The position numbers and the translations under genes are program-made. Shown piece by piece: positions 8,795 to 17,122 of a DNA stretch of 64,000 nucleotides (position 1 is the stretch's first letter; the number at the start of each line of letters is the position of its first letter). The DNA comes from Verrucomicrobiales bacterium. Its GTDB lineage: Bacteria; Verrucomicrobiota; Verrucomicrobiia; Verrucomicrobiales; SLCJ01. The stretch spans positions 1 to 64,000 of the forward strand of contig JAGXGH010000127.1 of NCBI GenBank assembly GCA_024636835.1, written 5' to 3'. The notes beneath the pieces are model-generated. The model was not told the DNA's origin and searched no databases. It saw nothing but the letters and a program-made list of their open reading frames with translations.

Positions 8795-10114
8795 TTATTC
8801 AGACGGACATTGGGACTTAATCTCCCTAAATGTCATCGACTGAAGCTCCTTGATGATACCCTTCCGTTCCGACTCAGGGATGTGGACATCATATTGCATC
8901 GCAGGTATGTCACGATTAATTCGCTCAAAGCGATATTGATATTCTTCAAAGTAGAGACCAAGCATTGCCTTCGTAGAGAACGCCGTTTCAGAAACGCCAC
9001 TGAATACCCTGAGCTCATAGATTATTCCAATGTGACCCATCTTCTCAGCACTCGGACCTTCAAAGGCCTTCTCGATCCGTTCTAGCCAATTCGCACCTTC
9101 CGAATTTTCCACACCAAGCAGGATTATCTCGGACTCTTTGAAAAGATCATCAAATTTCTGATACGTAGCTACAAACTCTTCGAATAGAGGTTTCAAACTA
9201 TGCCGGTAGGCTAATCGTAGCGCATCGGCAGATTTCCGAACAACCTCTTTTTCCGATCTACGCTGACGTTTTTTGAAAACTTCGATCTCCTTATCCAGAT
9301 CGTCAGGCTCCTCAATGCTTTCGCCATTTCCTGCAGCGATTGCGCGGGTCAAAGCACGTTCCGTGCAGACGGCCAAATACTCACACAGGGGCGCCATATC
9401 ACCTGCATCAGCCTGACGCAATGCTGCTAGGTAACGATCTTTCTCCGGCGACGGCACGATGATCGGCGGATATCCAGCCCGCATCAGCACGTAGTTCACC
9501 AGCAAGCGTGCAGTGCGTCCATTGCCATCGCCAAAGGGATGAATCAGCACAAACTCATGATGCAACTTTGCCGCGATTACCACAGGATGCTCATCTCCCG
9601 ACTCGCGCGCCCCAGCATAGTCGTCCAAAAGCGACTTCATCCGCGCATGCACATCAGCGGGGGCCGCGAACGCGAACACATCGCCATCCGCTGTCCGCAC
9701 ATTGTTCGGTTGTTGCTTATATTCGCCTGGGAGAATTTCAATCCGTGTCGCCTGTCCTTCAGGCGTAATCGCATCCTTCCAAAACGACTCCTTCAACAAG
9801 ATGCGATTCAGATCACGAACGTCCGTCTCCGTCAAAGGCCTGTCTTCGGAAACCATGCTGCGCAAGTGCTCAATCGCCAAATCATGCGCCTTCATCTCCA
9901 CGTAGTTGCGTAGATCATGATTCCCCACCGCCTGATCATGAATCAGCAAGGTTGCCGTCTCTCCGTAGGTCAGCGTGTTTCCCTCGATATGGTTGGAATG
10001 ATAGTTCCACTCCAGCCGAAGCTTCTTCCACAAACGCTTCTCATCCTCCAGCTTCAGCGGATGCAAGGCCTGCCATTCGCTGTGGAGATCGGTGATGGTT
10101 TTATATAGGATCAT
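8795..10114 (-). CDS. Fic family protein embedded in the type I RM operon
   Basis: Fic enzymes transfer AMP (or another nucleotide-derived group) from a nucleotide onto a target protein hydroxyl. The 439-aa protein has the complete active-site loop HPFGDGNGR at 192-200 with the catalytic histidine. An N-terminal inhibitory helix of the (S/T)xxxE(G/N) type, SNHIEG, lies at 40-45, which places it in the self-inhibited class II group. The region after about residue 250 is helical, rich in charged residues and not recognised. It sits 5 bp after the HEPN gene and 8 bp before hsdR, all on the same strand, so it is expressed with the restriction system. Both the target and any trigger are unknown; a role as a back-up toxin of the RM system is inference. 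Confidence 0.9.
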   Translation of the reverse strand: MILYKTITDLHSEWQALHPLKLEDEKRLWKKLRLEWNYHSNHIEGNTLTYGETATLLIHDQAVGNHDLRNYVEMKAHDLAIEHLRSMVSEDRPLTETDVRDLNRILLKESFWKDAITPEGQATRIEILPGEYKQQPNNVRTADGDVFAFAAPADVHARMKSLLDDYAGARESGDEHPVVIAAKLHHEFVLIHPFGDGNGRTARLLVNYVLMRAGYPPIIVPSPEKDRYLAALRQADAGDMAPLCEYLAVCTERALTRAIAAGNGESIEEPDDLDKEIEVFKKRQRRSEKEVVRKSADALRLAYRHSLKPLFEEFVATYQKFDDLFKESEIILLGVENSEGANWLERIEKAFEGPSAEKMGHIGIIYELRVFSGVSETAFSTKAMLGLYFEEYQYRFERINRDIPAMQYDVHIPESERKGIIKELQSMTFREIKSQCPSE

Positions 10115-10119
10115 ATTCG

Positions 10120-11220
10120 TTAATTGTCGGAGGCTTCTCCATCGCAGTCCTCAACTTGGATCGGCCCAACCAAATACTCGTGACACAGCACATTTAAAAT
10201 CGTCGAGGTAATTCGTTCGAGTCCTGTCAGCGTGACGGTATTGTTCACCAATTTTTCCACTGCTCTATCATGAATAACAGCACCTCTCATCGGAACCTCT
10301 AGTCCATCCGAGGTTTGTTCTAATGGCCAATACCCGATTGAATTCCCTGTATGCAGAAACTTACTACGCAAGTCATAGGCAGCCTTCATCGCCTTGCCTA
10401 GATTCTCCTTCTTTAATAATCCATTGTCATGCTTGCACTCAGGTTCCTCAAAAAACGTTTCGGGCAATTTGTCTGTCACAAATATTCCAAGCTTACGTCG
10501 GATTGAATACAAAGATCCTTTAAATCGATTCACGATCTTATCTCCATCCGGCAATGACTGTATTAACTCAAAGTCCTTGATGCGGCGATCATCAAACAAC
10601 TCCTTGTTCGTGTAATCACGAAGAGGTAAAACAGCCTCCAAAGAACTAATCAAAGATGAGTATGCCAAGGCTGGTCGATTTACCCAGTTCTCCAGAGCAA
10701 GCTGGTAGAACATTCCCGCATTTATTAACATTTGCTTTTCTTCCGACTCTTCAAAAAGAATCTTCTCCAAAAGGTGATTGAGATTCTTAAAATTAAGTTC
10801 TGTCTTAGTCGCAGTCCTAGGCTTTGAATTGAAGGGAGGCTCTTCAAACGATGGATTGATCGAGGTTTCAAGGTTTGGAAGCGTTAAGTGACCGGCACTT
10901 TGTAACTGTCCCCGATATTCTATGAGCTTGCCATACACGCATGAGAGTAAAGGAGCCACACGGTCTCCCAGCCACTCGTAAGTTTCGATTATAGCAAATC
11001 CACCTGTGCGCTCCTTCGCCGGAAACTTAACTGACAGAGCAAAATCACACCTGTAGAGCGGCCCTTGCTGAAACTTCAACTTTCTATCTTTTGCGTTAAA
11101 GGAGGGCCAACAATGATGAACCTTGCACTGCGTTGCCTCCGCGGAACCCACGAAATGCGCCGAGGATGAGAACAGAAACACAACAGTGTTTTCATCAATA
11201 GTTGGAACAAGATCACTCAT
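10120..11220 (-). CDS. Apea-like HEPN-domain protein in RM operon
   Basis: A 366-aa protein with no confident full-length family. In the C-terminal half it carries the HEPN RNase signature Rx4H as R285-SKFL-H290 (YDLRSKFLHTG). A preceding helix, AYSSLISSLEAVLPL at 186-200, fits the conserved region of Apea-like HEPN proteins, where a glutamate (Glu194 here) is common. The N-terminal 130 residues look like a beta-rich domain of unknown role. HEPN proteins are often ribonucleases in abortive infection and toxin systems. The gene is 3 bp from hsdS upstream and 5 bp from the Fic gene downstream, so it is an integral operon member. It could also be a non-catalytic partner, since the RNase assignment rests on the short motif. 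Confidence 0.62.
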   Translation of the reverse strand: MSDLVPTIDENTVVFLFSSSAHFVGSAEATQCKVHHCWPSFNAKDRKLKFQQGPLYRCDFALSVKFPAKERTGGFAIIETYEWLGDRVAPLLSCVYGKLIEYRGQLQSAGHLTLPNLETSINPSFEEPPFNSKPRTATKTELNFKNLNHLLEKILFEESEEKQMLINAGMFYQLALENWVNRPALAYSSLISSLEAVLPLRDYTNKELFDDRRIKDFELIQSLPDGDKIVNRFKGSLYSIRRKLGIFVTDKLPETFFEEPECKHDNGLLKKENLGKAMKAAYDLRSKFLHTGNSIGYWPLEQTSDGLEVPMRGAVIHDRAVEKLVNNTVTLTGLERITSTILNVLCHEYLVGPIQVEDCDGEASDN

Positions 11221-11223
11221 TGG

Positions 11224-12363
11224 CTAATTGAAAATCTCTTGGCTAAGTGCCGTTTTAAGGCGCGTTAATTGCTCGACTCTGGATTTTAGGACTGCGGCTT
11301 TTTTGTCGAAAGCTTGAAGCAATTTTGCCACTCGGCGTTGCTCATCCAGAGATTTGGGGATTCGGACTTTGATGTCTTTAAACTGATCGTAATACAGGCG
11401 TAGACGGTCATTCGTTAGTCCTTGTGAGAAACGATGAAACAGCCGTATCACTTCAGGAACCTTGAAAAGGTAGCTGGCATAGAGTGGATCAATTTTCTCC
11501 GTTGGCTTGAGAACTACGTAGGCTGGACTCACTACTCCATCACATGGCGCAAGACCTGAGACTCCCTGCCACATCCGCATCATGTTGTAGGCAATGTCAT
11601 TCTTCCTAACCAGTAAGTGCTGCTCTGCGGTAAGCTCTGACTCAACCTTTCTACCTAGCTTTTCCCTATCAACTAATCCCTGACCTCTTGTAACAGAAAA
11701 AGTTCGCAATCCATGCTCTCCGGCTTGTTTACGCTCTTTAAATAATTCACCAAGGCGATAGTGCGTCGCGTTTTTAATCTCATAAAAGGCTGAATTAGCC
11801 GCAAATGCCATTTTCGCCGTAGTCACTCGATCCAACTGTTCCCCAAGGAGTGAAATGCACTTAGCGAAAGCGCGATGTAAAAGAGACAGTCTCTCCTGCT
11901 CTTCTAAGGAAGGACACCAGATAGGAAACGATTTAGCCTCCTGACGTGAAAGTTCTAGGAATGTGCTACCTGAAGCACGCCGGACAAGTTCCCTTTTCCT
12001 AGCATCAATTTGCCACATCAGAAACTCTGGTTTCAATCTTGACGGGTTACAAACAAACGCGGTTAACCCTTGATTCATTGAAACTGGAACTCGAGCAATA
12101 GCACAGTCACCAATAGAAGCTCTACTCGTCATTATTACTGAATCCTTCGCCAAAAGAACACTTCCAGAATTCGCCAATCCTAGGGCAGAGATACGCCGAC
12201 GTGAATCAAAAACCTCTTTTGTATTTGATGTCGTAATATCAGGAGGAGTCAGCCAACATACGTCTCCATCCCAATACTCAGGGATATCACTCTTTGGCGT
12301 GCCTCCGCCATAAACACTGGCGACCAATCCGAGTTTTATGATTGATGAAGAATCAACCTTCAT
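11224..12363 (-). CDS. hsdS: Type I restriction enzyme specificity (HsdS) subunit
   Basis: DNA-recognition subunit. The 379-aa protein has two tandem target-recognition domains (about 10-160 and 200-345), each followed by a helical spacer (LEEQERLSLLHRAFAKC... and LDEQRRVAKLLQAFDKK), the usual circular symmetry of HsdS. It would read a bipartite target. I chose the ATG at 12363 because GGAGG lies nine bases upstream inside the end of hsdM; a TTG six bases further out would also be in frame. The gene overlaps hsdM by 11 bp, so M and S are translationally coupled. A second, single-TRD specificity-like protein lies on the other side of hsdM (14138-14734). The recognised sequence cannot be predicted. 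Confidence 0.93.
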   Translation of the reverse strand: MKVDSSSIIKLGLVASVYGGGTPKSDIPEYWDGDVCWLTPPDITTSNTKEVFDSRRRISALGLANSGSVLLAKDSVIMTSRASIGDCAIARVPVSMNQGLTAFVCNPSRLKPEFLMWQIDARKRELVRRASGSTFLELSRQEAKSFPIWCPSLEEQERLSLLHRAFAKCISLLGEQLDRVTTAKMAFAANSAFYEIKNATHYRLGELFKERKQAGEHGLRTFSVTRGQGLVDREKLGRKVESELTAEQHLLVRKNDIAYNMMRMWQGVSGLAPCDGVVSPAYVVLKPTEKIDPLYASYLFKVPEVIRLFHRFSQGLTNDRLRLYYDQFKDIKVRIPKSLDEQRRVAKLLQAFDKKAAVLKSRVEQLTRLKTALSQEIFN

Positions 12364-14125
12364 ACCCAAACTCCTCCAGTAAACGGTTCATCTCGGCTTC
12401 CGCCTCGTCACGAGCTCTCTCCAGTTCACGCAGCTTACTCAATTCCTCCTTCACATCCAATTGCTCCGGTGGCTCGCTGGCATCGACGTAGCGGGTGATA
12501 TTCAGGTTCCAGCGGTGTTCTTTTTCTATCTCCTTGAGATCCACCACCGCCGAGTGCTTGTCCAATGCCGTGCGGACGCCACCGCCCACGGCACGATGCT
12601 CACTCAAATACCAATCATCCAGATCACTTCTGGCCGATTGGACTTCAGCAATCCGTTCGTCGAAGTCCGCTTGAATGACCTCCGCCAACTCAGGTTCCTC
12701 ACTAGCCACGCGCGCGACCTGTTTCGAACAATGCGCCACCAGCGACTTCTCCCAAACCTCGGAAATCCTACGACTCGCCAGCTTCACCTCGCTTGGGTCG
12801 GCATAGCCGTGGAAGATCGCCGAAATCCGCAGAACGTCCTCCACGTCCAAATAGTTCCGCGACTTACCGCTGCGATACAGCCCATCGGTTGAAGCATCGA
12901 TGAACAAGACCTTTCCTCGACGCTCTTTGGGTTTGTTCCAATTGCAGATCAACAAGGCCGCAGGAATGCCCGTGCCGAAGAACAACTGCGCAGGCAGGCC
13001 AATCACCGCCTCGACCAAATCATTCTTCAGTATTTCCTCGCGAATCTTCCCTTCCGCCGCACCTCTGAACAACACGCCGTGCGGCAGCACGACGCCCGCC
13101 ATCCCCTTGTTCGGCTGCACCACCTTGAGCATGTGAAGCAGGAAGCCCATGTCGCCTTTGGTCTTCGGCGGAACGCCCAACTCGAAACGCTTGTAAGTAT
13201 CCGCTTCCGCAGATTGGTGCCCCCAGTCCTTCAGCGAAAACGGTGGATTCGCAATCACTCGGTCAAAAGCATCCAACGCGCCCGCCGTGGTGAACTTCGG
13301 CGAGCGGATCGTATCTCCCGCCCGGATATCCGCATCGGGGAATCCATGCAACAGCATGTTCAATCGACAAATCGCCCAAGTTCCATAGTTCTTCTCCTGT
13401 CCGGTCAGAGTCAGATTCCGAGGATCACCTCCCCGCTCCTCGACGTGGTGCCCACACTCGATCAACATACCGCCCGATCCGCAGGTGGGGTCGTGGATTC
13501 TCATTCCCTCTTTAGGCGCAAGTATCTCCACCAACAAGCGCACGACACTGCGCGGGGTGTAGAATTCCCCACCCTTCTTCCCTGCCGTCTCGGCAAAGCG
13601 CTCGATCAAAAACTCATAGGCATTGCCAAGAACGTCGGGCTCCAGCAGATTCTTATTTCCCAGCGGAATCTTCGAAAAGTGCAGTAACAAGCGCTGCATG
13701 AGCGCATCCATCTCCGCCGCATCGCCGAATCGGCGTTCATCATTGAACCGCACACCGCCAAGCACCCCCTCCAAATATCGTGCATTCTCTTCCTCCGCCT
13801 TCACCAGCGCGATATCGATCGCCTCCGCGCGGTTCTCAGAAACCGTCAGCAGATAGGACCAACGAGACTCCGCCGGCAGGAAGTAGGCTCCATCACCATA
13901 CTCATCCGGATCGCTCGCGATCTGTTCCGCCTCTTCATCGGATTTTCCCGCTGCCTTCCACTCCTGCACAATCTCCGCATGCCGTTCCTCGAACACATCC
14001 GAAAGACGCTTCAAGAAAAGTAGCGAGAGGATATGGTTTTTGAAATCAGACGAATCCAAAGCACCGCGCAGCAAATCCGCCGCGCCCCATATTTTCTGAT
14101 TCAGCTGTTCTCTGGTTAAAATCAT
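12353..14125 (-). CDS. hsdM: Type I restriction enzyme, N6-adenine methyltransferase (HsdM) subunit
   Basis: SAM-dependent modification subunit that methylates adenine in host DNA and, with HsdS, forms the core for HsdR. The 590-aa protein has an N-terminal helical HsdM_N domain, the SAM-binding motif I DPTCGSGG at 212-219, and catalytic motif IV NPPF at 293-296. Both lie inside a Rossmann-like methylase domain that begins with GGEFYTPRSVVRLLVE. A C-terminal charged helix (about 545-590, ELERARDEAEAEMNRLLEE) is likely a coiled coil for contact with HsdS. It starts 12 bp after the half-specificity gene and overlaps hsdS. The gene looks intact. Confidence 0.96.
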   Translation of the reverse strand: MILTREQLNQKIWGAADLLRGALDSSDFKNHILSLLFLKRLSDVFEERHAEIVQEWKAAGKSDEEAEQIASDPDEYGDGAYFLPAESRWSYLLTVSENRAEAIDIALVKAEEENARYLEGVLGGVRFNDERRFGDAAEMDALMQRLLLHFSKIPLGNKNLLEPDVLGNAYEFLIERFAETAGKKGGEFYTPRSVVRLLVEILAPKEGMRIHDPTCGSGGMLIECGHHVEERGGDPRNLTLTGQEKNYGTWAICRLNMLLHGFPDADIRAGDTIRSPKFTTAGALDAFDRVIANPPFSLKDWGHQSAEADTYKRFELGVPPKTKGDMGFLLHMLKVVQPNKGMAGVVLPHGVLFRGAAEGKIREEILKNDLVEAVIGLPAQLFFGTGIPAALLICNWNKPKERRGKVLFIDASTDGLYRSGKSRNYLDVEDVLRISAIFHGYADPSEVKLASRRISEVWEKSLVAHCSKQVARVASEEPELAEVIQADFDERIAEVQSARSDLDDWYLSEHRAVGGGVRTALDKHSAVVDLKEIEKEHRWNLNITRYVDASEPPEQLDVKEELSKLRELERARDEAEAEMNRLLEEFGYEG

Positions 14126-14137
14126 TGTGCGTTATCG

Positions 14138-14734
14138 TTAAAAATTCCTGTCATCCTGAAATGCTGCCGCATAGGCGAGCCGCAACCGCAACTCGGCTGC
14201 TTCAATGGCATTCCGTTGCGCATCATGCGCACTCTTGATCAATCTGCCAATCTTCACTTGCACATTCATTGGCGGAACTTCCACCTCCATCAATGCCAGT
14301 GACTTCGCACTCAAACTCAATTGTGACGTTCCGGACTGCGAGCCTTGAAGCATCTTAGCCTTTCCCACATCAGAACCAAGGTAGCCATACAACCACCACT
14401 GATCGACACATCTCTCATCTCCACGCACTCTTAATAGGGTCGCATTGAATACTCTGCCCTCCACACCTGTTCCCATCACGAAAGCGGGCTCAAGATAATC
14501 CTCCGTTGTCCTCGAAGGCACTAGAACATCGCCATCTCGCAACTTGTAGAGATTCTCCTGCATCGCAGCATCCTCCCCAACCAAGGGCAGATCAGCAGAG
14601 GACAAAGACCCCGCTCGCATTCCAGCGAGCGAGGCCATCGTCACCACAGGCACCGCATTCCCCTCCCCAGCAGTCTTGGTCACCAAGCCAGCCTGGATCT
14701 CCGCAATCTTTCCGAGTTGTGTTTTTTGATGCAT
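14138..14734 (-). CDS. Single-TRD half-specificity protein (HsdS-like)
   Basis: A 198-aa protein that looks like half of an HsdS: one target-recognition domain (about 5-150, with the LGKIAEIQAG start typical of a TRD and the late SGTSQLSLSAKSLALMEVEVPP segment). One helical spacer ending in LRLRLAYAAAF follows. It lacks the second TRD, but the frame is clean and there is no adjacent HsdS remnant, so it does not look like decay. It lies immediately upstream of hsdM by 12 bp. Single-TRD proteins can act as homodimers reading a palindromic bipartite site, or could compete with HsdS for HsdM. Which of these applies here is not visible from sequence. Confidence 0.75.
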   Translation of the reverse strand: MHQKTQLGKIAEIQAGLVTKTAGEGNAVPVVTMASLAGMRAGSLSSADLPLVGEDAAMQENLYKLRDGDVLVPSRTTEDYLEPAFVMGTGVEGRVFNATLLRVRGDERCVDQWWLYGYLGSDVGKAKMLQGSQSGTSQLSLSAKSLALMEVEVPPMNVQVKIGRLIKSAHDAQRNAIEAAELRLRLAYAAAFQDDRNF

Positions 14735-14742
14735 ATGGGTTT

Positions 14743-15084
14743 TCAGCAGTTAACAGGAATTCCGTTGAGACGAAGCTCGACATAGTCGAAACCTAACTCA
14801 TCGAGGATTGCTTGTTGTGCTTTTACATCGATCAATTCCGCGTTACACGGATTGTCTATCCAGACGATCGAGTCTTCTAGCTCATCAACGCGCTCATCCC
14901 ATTTCTCGAGTAGCTTTTTGTAAAGCGCCTCAATCCCCTCAGCCGAATTGAAATCAGCATAGTGAATTCCTTGGTCTGTGACGGTGACAAACGCCTGACT
15001 TCCGCCTTGAGTAGACTCAAGAAAGGCAATGAACGACCTGTCGCTCGCGTTGGAGCATTTGATTTCTTGTGTAGGTATCATCAT
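14743..15084 (-). CDS. Conserved-looking small protein at head of RM operon, function unknown
   Basis: A 113-aa acidic protein I do not recognise. Its start is taken as the ATG at 15084, preceded by AGGAG at a good distance; its A is also the last base of the upstream TGA (TGATG overlap), so it is coupled to the DUF2188 gene. The first 50 residues (SDRSFIAFLESTQGGSQAFVTVTDQGIHYADFN) look like a small beta fold that could bind a ligand or peptide. The C-terminal part includes KKLLEKWDERVDELED, a likely helix. It is 8 bp before the half-specificity gene. It might be a regulator or immunity-type partner, but nothing in the sequence proves this. Confidence 0.6.
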   Translation of the reverse strand: MMIPTQEIKCSNASDRSFIAFLESTQGGSQAFVTVTDQGIHYADFNSAEGIEALYKKLLEKWDERVDELEDSIVWIDNPCNAELIDVKAQQAILDELGFDYVELRLNGIPVNC

Positions 15085-15329
15085 CAATGCTCCTTATCTA
15101 CTGGTGGATGGGGATCATTCCCTGGAGCGATGGTATCCTTGCTGCGAATTCTACCGTCTCGCCCCTGCGTTATTAGCTCTCCGCCACCTTGGCGGTTCAA
15201 CTTATTACGCGCTGCGTCTTCTGCTGCTCTTTGGGTCGGATGCACGCTCCCCGCTCTCGTGGAGTCATTGCGTTTTTCCGCCCAACCGTCTTGGCGTTTA
15301 TACACCATTCTATCTTGAGGTTTACTCAT
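15084..15329 (-). CDS. DUF2188-family small protein, first gene of RM operon
   Basis: An 81-aa basic protein of the DUF2188 type. It has the aromatic-basic start (MVYKRQDGWAEKRNDSTRA), the HPTQRAAEDAARNKLNRQGG helix, and the ITQGRDGRIRSKDTIAPGNDP end that matches the family's HGRDGRIRxRDS...GNDPxPP pattern. Molecular function of the family is unknown; members are short, often phage- or stress-linked. I started at the ATG at 15329; another ATG at 15344 would add five residues. It is the promoter-proximal gene of the nine-gene operon and couples directly into the 113-aa gene. Confidence 0.68.
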   Translation of the reverse strand: MSKPQDRMVYKRQDGWAEKRNDSTRAGSVHPTQRAAEDAARNKLNRQGGGELITQGRDGRIRSKDTIAPGNDPHPPVDKEH

Positions 15330-15684
15330 ATTTCTAATGTCCATCCCACAGAAACACGCTCATGAACATTGTGCCGCCACAAGGCAGACACTTGACAGCT
15401 TCCCCCCAGCTGCTACATTGGAGGCTCTTACACAACCGAATGCGTCGCTGGATTTCCGCGATGTTTCACGAGCACCCGTCCATTGTGGCGGGTGTTTCCG
15501 TTTTCAGGAACGAGCACAAGATAGCACACATTCAGATCATTGTCAAGTCTGTAACGCGCATCAATTAAAGATGCGGCCAACCTTAACCGTCTTGAAAGTA
15601 TTTAAGTGACGATTAAAGGTAAATAAAACTCTACAAATCCATTAAATAGAGTTAAAAGATACCTTAACCCTCACTTCTTTCTTC
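15330..15684. promoter_or_regulatory. Divergent control region between RM operon and second fic gene
   Basis: A 355-bp gap separating the minus-strand RM operon from a plus-strand fic gene, so it must hold promoters for both. It contains the inverted repeat CACCCG/CGGGTG at 15473-15478 and 15489-15494, a possible operator. An AT-rich stretch at 15595-15670 just upstream of the fic gene is suitable for a promoter. A 90-codon frame across it shows no family features and is not called. Confidence 0.45.
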
Positions 15685-16821
15685 ATGAACCTCTCAGACT
15701 ATATCTCCGGAGAATGGCAAACTCAATTCCAATACAAGAGCTTCCTACCCACAACAGTTAACCAGCAATGGAGATGGGATGATCCGCAGATCGACACCCT
15801 TCTATCCGAGGCGAATCGCCGCTTAGGCGAACTCAACGGACTTTCCTTCATCGTTCCTGATCTCGATAGATTCATTCAGATGCACGTCATTAAAGAAGCG
15901 CAGACATCAAGTCGGATTGAAGGCACTCAAACCGGTATGGATGAGGCTTTGGAAGACGATCCTGAAGAAATCGCCCCGGAGAAGCGCGACGACTGGCAAG
16001 AAGTCCGCAACTACATCGACGCGATGAACAAGGCGATCTCAGATCTCAAAACCATGCCTCTATCCAACCGTCTGCTTTGTGATACCCATCGCACTCTTCT
16101 TGGCGGAACAAGAGGCGATCTAAAAACACCAGGTGAATTTCGTCGTAGTCAGAACTGGATCGGCGGAGCCTCATTAATGGATGCAGTGTTTATCCCGCCG
16201 CACTTTGAAGAACTCCCACTGCTGCTGACGGATCTGGAAGCCTTTTGGCATAATGAGTCAATCCACGTCCCTCAATTGATCCGCATCGCAATCAGCCACT
16301 ATCAATTCGAGACCATCCACCCATTTCTCGACGGCAATGGTCGCGTAGGGCGCCTTCTCATCACACTATATTTGGTGAGCAAGGGCCTCCTCGAACACCC
16401 GTGCCTCTACCTCTCAGCACACCTCGAGAAGAATCGCGGCGCCTATTACGACGCCTTAACCCACGTGAGAAGAACGGGGGACCTCGGGCACTGGATCCGA
16501 TTCTTTCTTGTTGCCGTGATCGAAACAGCAAAAACAGCAACCTCCACATTTCGGCGGATTCTTGAAGTGCGTTCGAAAACAAGCGAAACGCTGGCGACAC
16601 TGGGACGCTCATCACACAACGCCACACGGGTTGTGGACTACCTTTACTCAAAGCCGATTGTTAGCGCACAGCAACTCAGTGAGAAACTCGGATTTAGCCA
16701 GTCAACAGCGGATCGGCTCGTCTCCGTGCTTCTCGAAAAGGAGATTCTTCACGAACTCACCGGACGTCAAAGGAACAGAATCTACATTTTCAAAGATTAC
16801 TACCAACTCTTCCTTTGGTGA
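15685..16821 (+). CDS. Fic family protein with Fic_N and C-terminal winged helix
   Basis: Predicted protein AMPylase (Fic/DOC superfamily). The 378-aa protein follows the common layout: Fic_N domain with the inhibitory motif SSRIEG at 75-80 (class II, N-terminal), the Fic core with an intact active-site loop HPFLDGNGR at 212-220, and a C-terminal winged helix-turn-helix (VSAQQLSEKLGFSQSTADRL, about 305-355) ending in RNRIYIF. The last domain suggests DNA binding and autoregulation of its own promoter. It is divergently transcribed from the RM operon. All key residues are present, so it should be active when the inhibitory glutamate is displaced. Confidence 0.93.
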   Translation: MNLSDYISGEWQTQFQYKSFLPTTVNQQWRWDDPQIDTLLSEANRRLGELNGLSFIVPDLDRFIQMHVIKEAQTSSRIEGTQTGMDEALEDDPEEIAPEKRDDWQEVRNYIDAMNKAISDLKTMPLSNRLLCDTHRTLLGGTRGDLKTPGEFRRSQNWIGGASLMDAVFIPPHFEELPLLLTDLEAFWHNESIHVPQLIRIAISHYQFETIHPFLDGNGRVGRLLITLYLVSKGLLEHPCLYLSAHLEKNRGAYYDALTHVRRTGDLGHWIRFFLVAVIETAKTATSTFRRILEVRSKTSETLATLGRSSHNATRVVDYLYSKPIVSAQQLSEKLGFSQSTADRLVSVLLEKEILHELTGRQRNRIYIFKDYYQLFLW

Positions 16822-16940
16822 TGCTTTCATGCCACAGGCACCCTTATCGTCATTTAAAGCGATTCGTGAGTTTAACTGAATACGTTAGCTTCACATAACT
16901 CAAGAATCCCAACGAAAATCAGAACCTCGTAACCATTGTG

Positions 16941-17004
16941 ATTCAGGACACCCATAATCCTCTCCGGCATTTTGGGTTTTCTACATCGCTTCCAAGATTG
17001 CTCT
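16941..17004. repeat. Dispersed repeat family A, copy 1
   Basis: Starts ATTCAGGACACCCATAAT and ends TCCAAGATTGCTCTC. It matches copy 2 at 18761-18813 closely apart from a 12-bp insertion, and copy 3 at 21421-21472 more loosely. Copies lie only in intergenic DNA, on both sides of the third fic gene and after rluE. Confidence 0.6.
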
Positions 17005-17070
17005 CTCAATGTTATGTGTAAGTTTTTTTCCCATATCGGTCAAAAAAATAATACTTTTAGCAGGATTCAG

Positions 17071-17113
17071 TCCGAAAATAATAAAAATTGTAGTTTCGTA
17101 ACAATTCCTGCAG
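17071..17113. repeat. Direct repeat bracketing third fic gene, upstream copy
   Basis: A 43-bp stretch beginning CCGAAAATAATA and ending TTCGTAACAATTCCTGCAG. It aligns without gaps to 18651-18693 downstream of the same gene, with about three quarters of positions identical. Inside it the half-unit ending TTCGTAACAATTCCTGCAG is itself iterated. It lies 10 bp before the ATG, a position suited to a repressor site. Confidence 0.6.
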
Positions 17114-17122
17114 CATATATCC

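Larger units (their letters stand above)
16822..17122. other. Intergenic region holding repeat copies upstream of third fic gene
   Basis: A 301-bp AT-rich gap. It contains the first copy of a dispersed repeat (16941-17004) and the upstream copy of a 43-bp direct repeat (17071-17113) that ends just before the third fic gene. The latter is well placed as an operator. No open frame here has family features. Confidence 0.5.

Noticed and set aside
15337-15609. 90-codon frame in the divergent region of the RM operon
   Set aside because: No Shine-Dalgarno motif or family; lies where promoters are expected.
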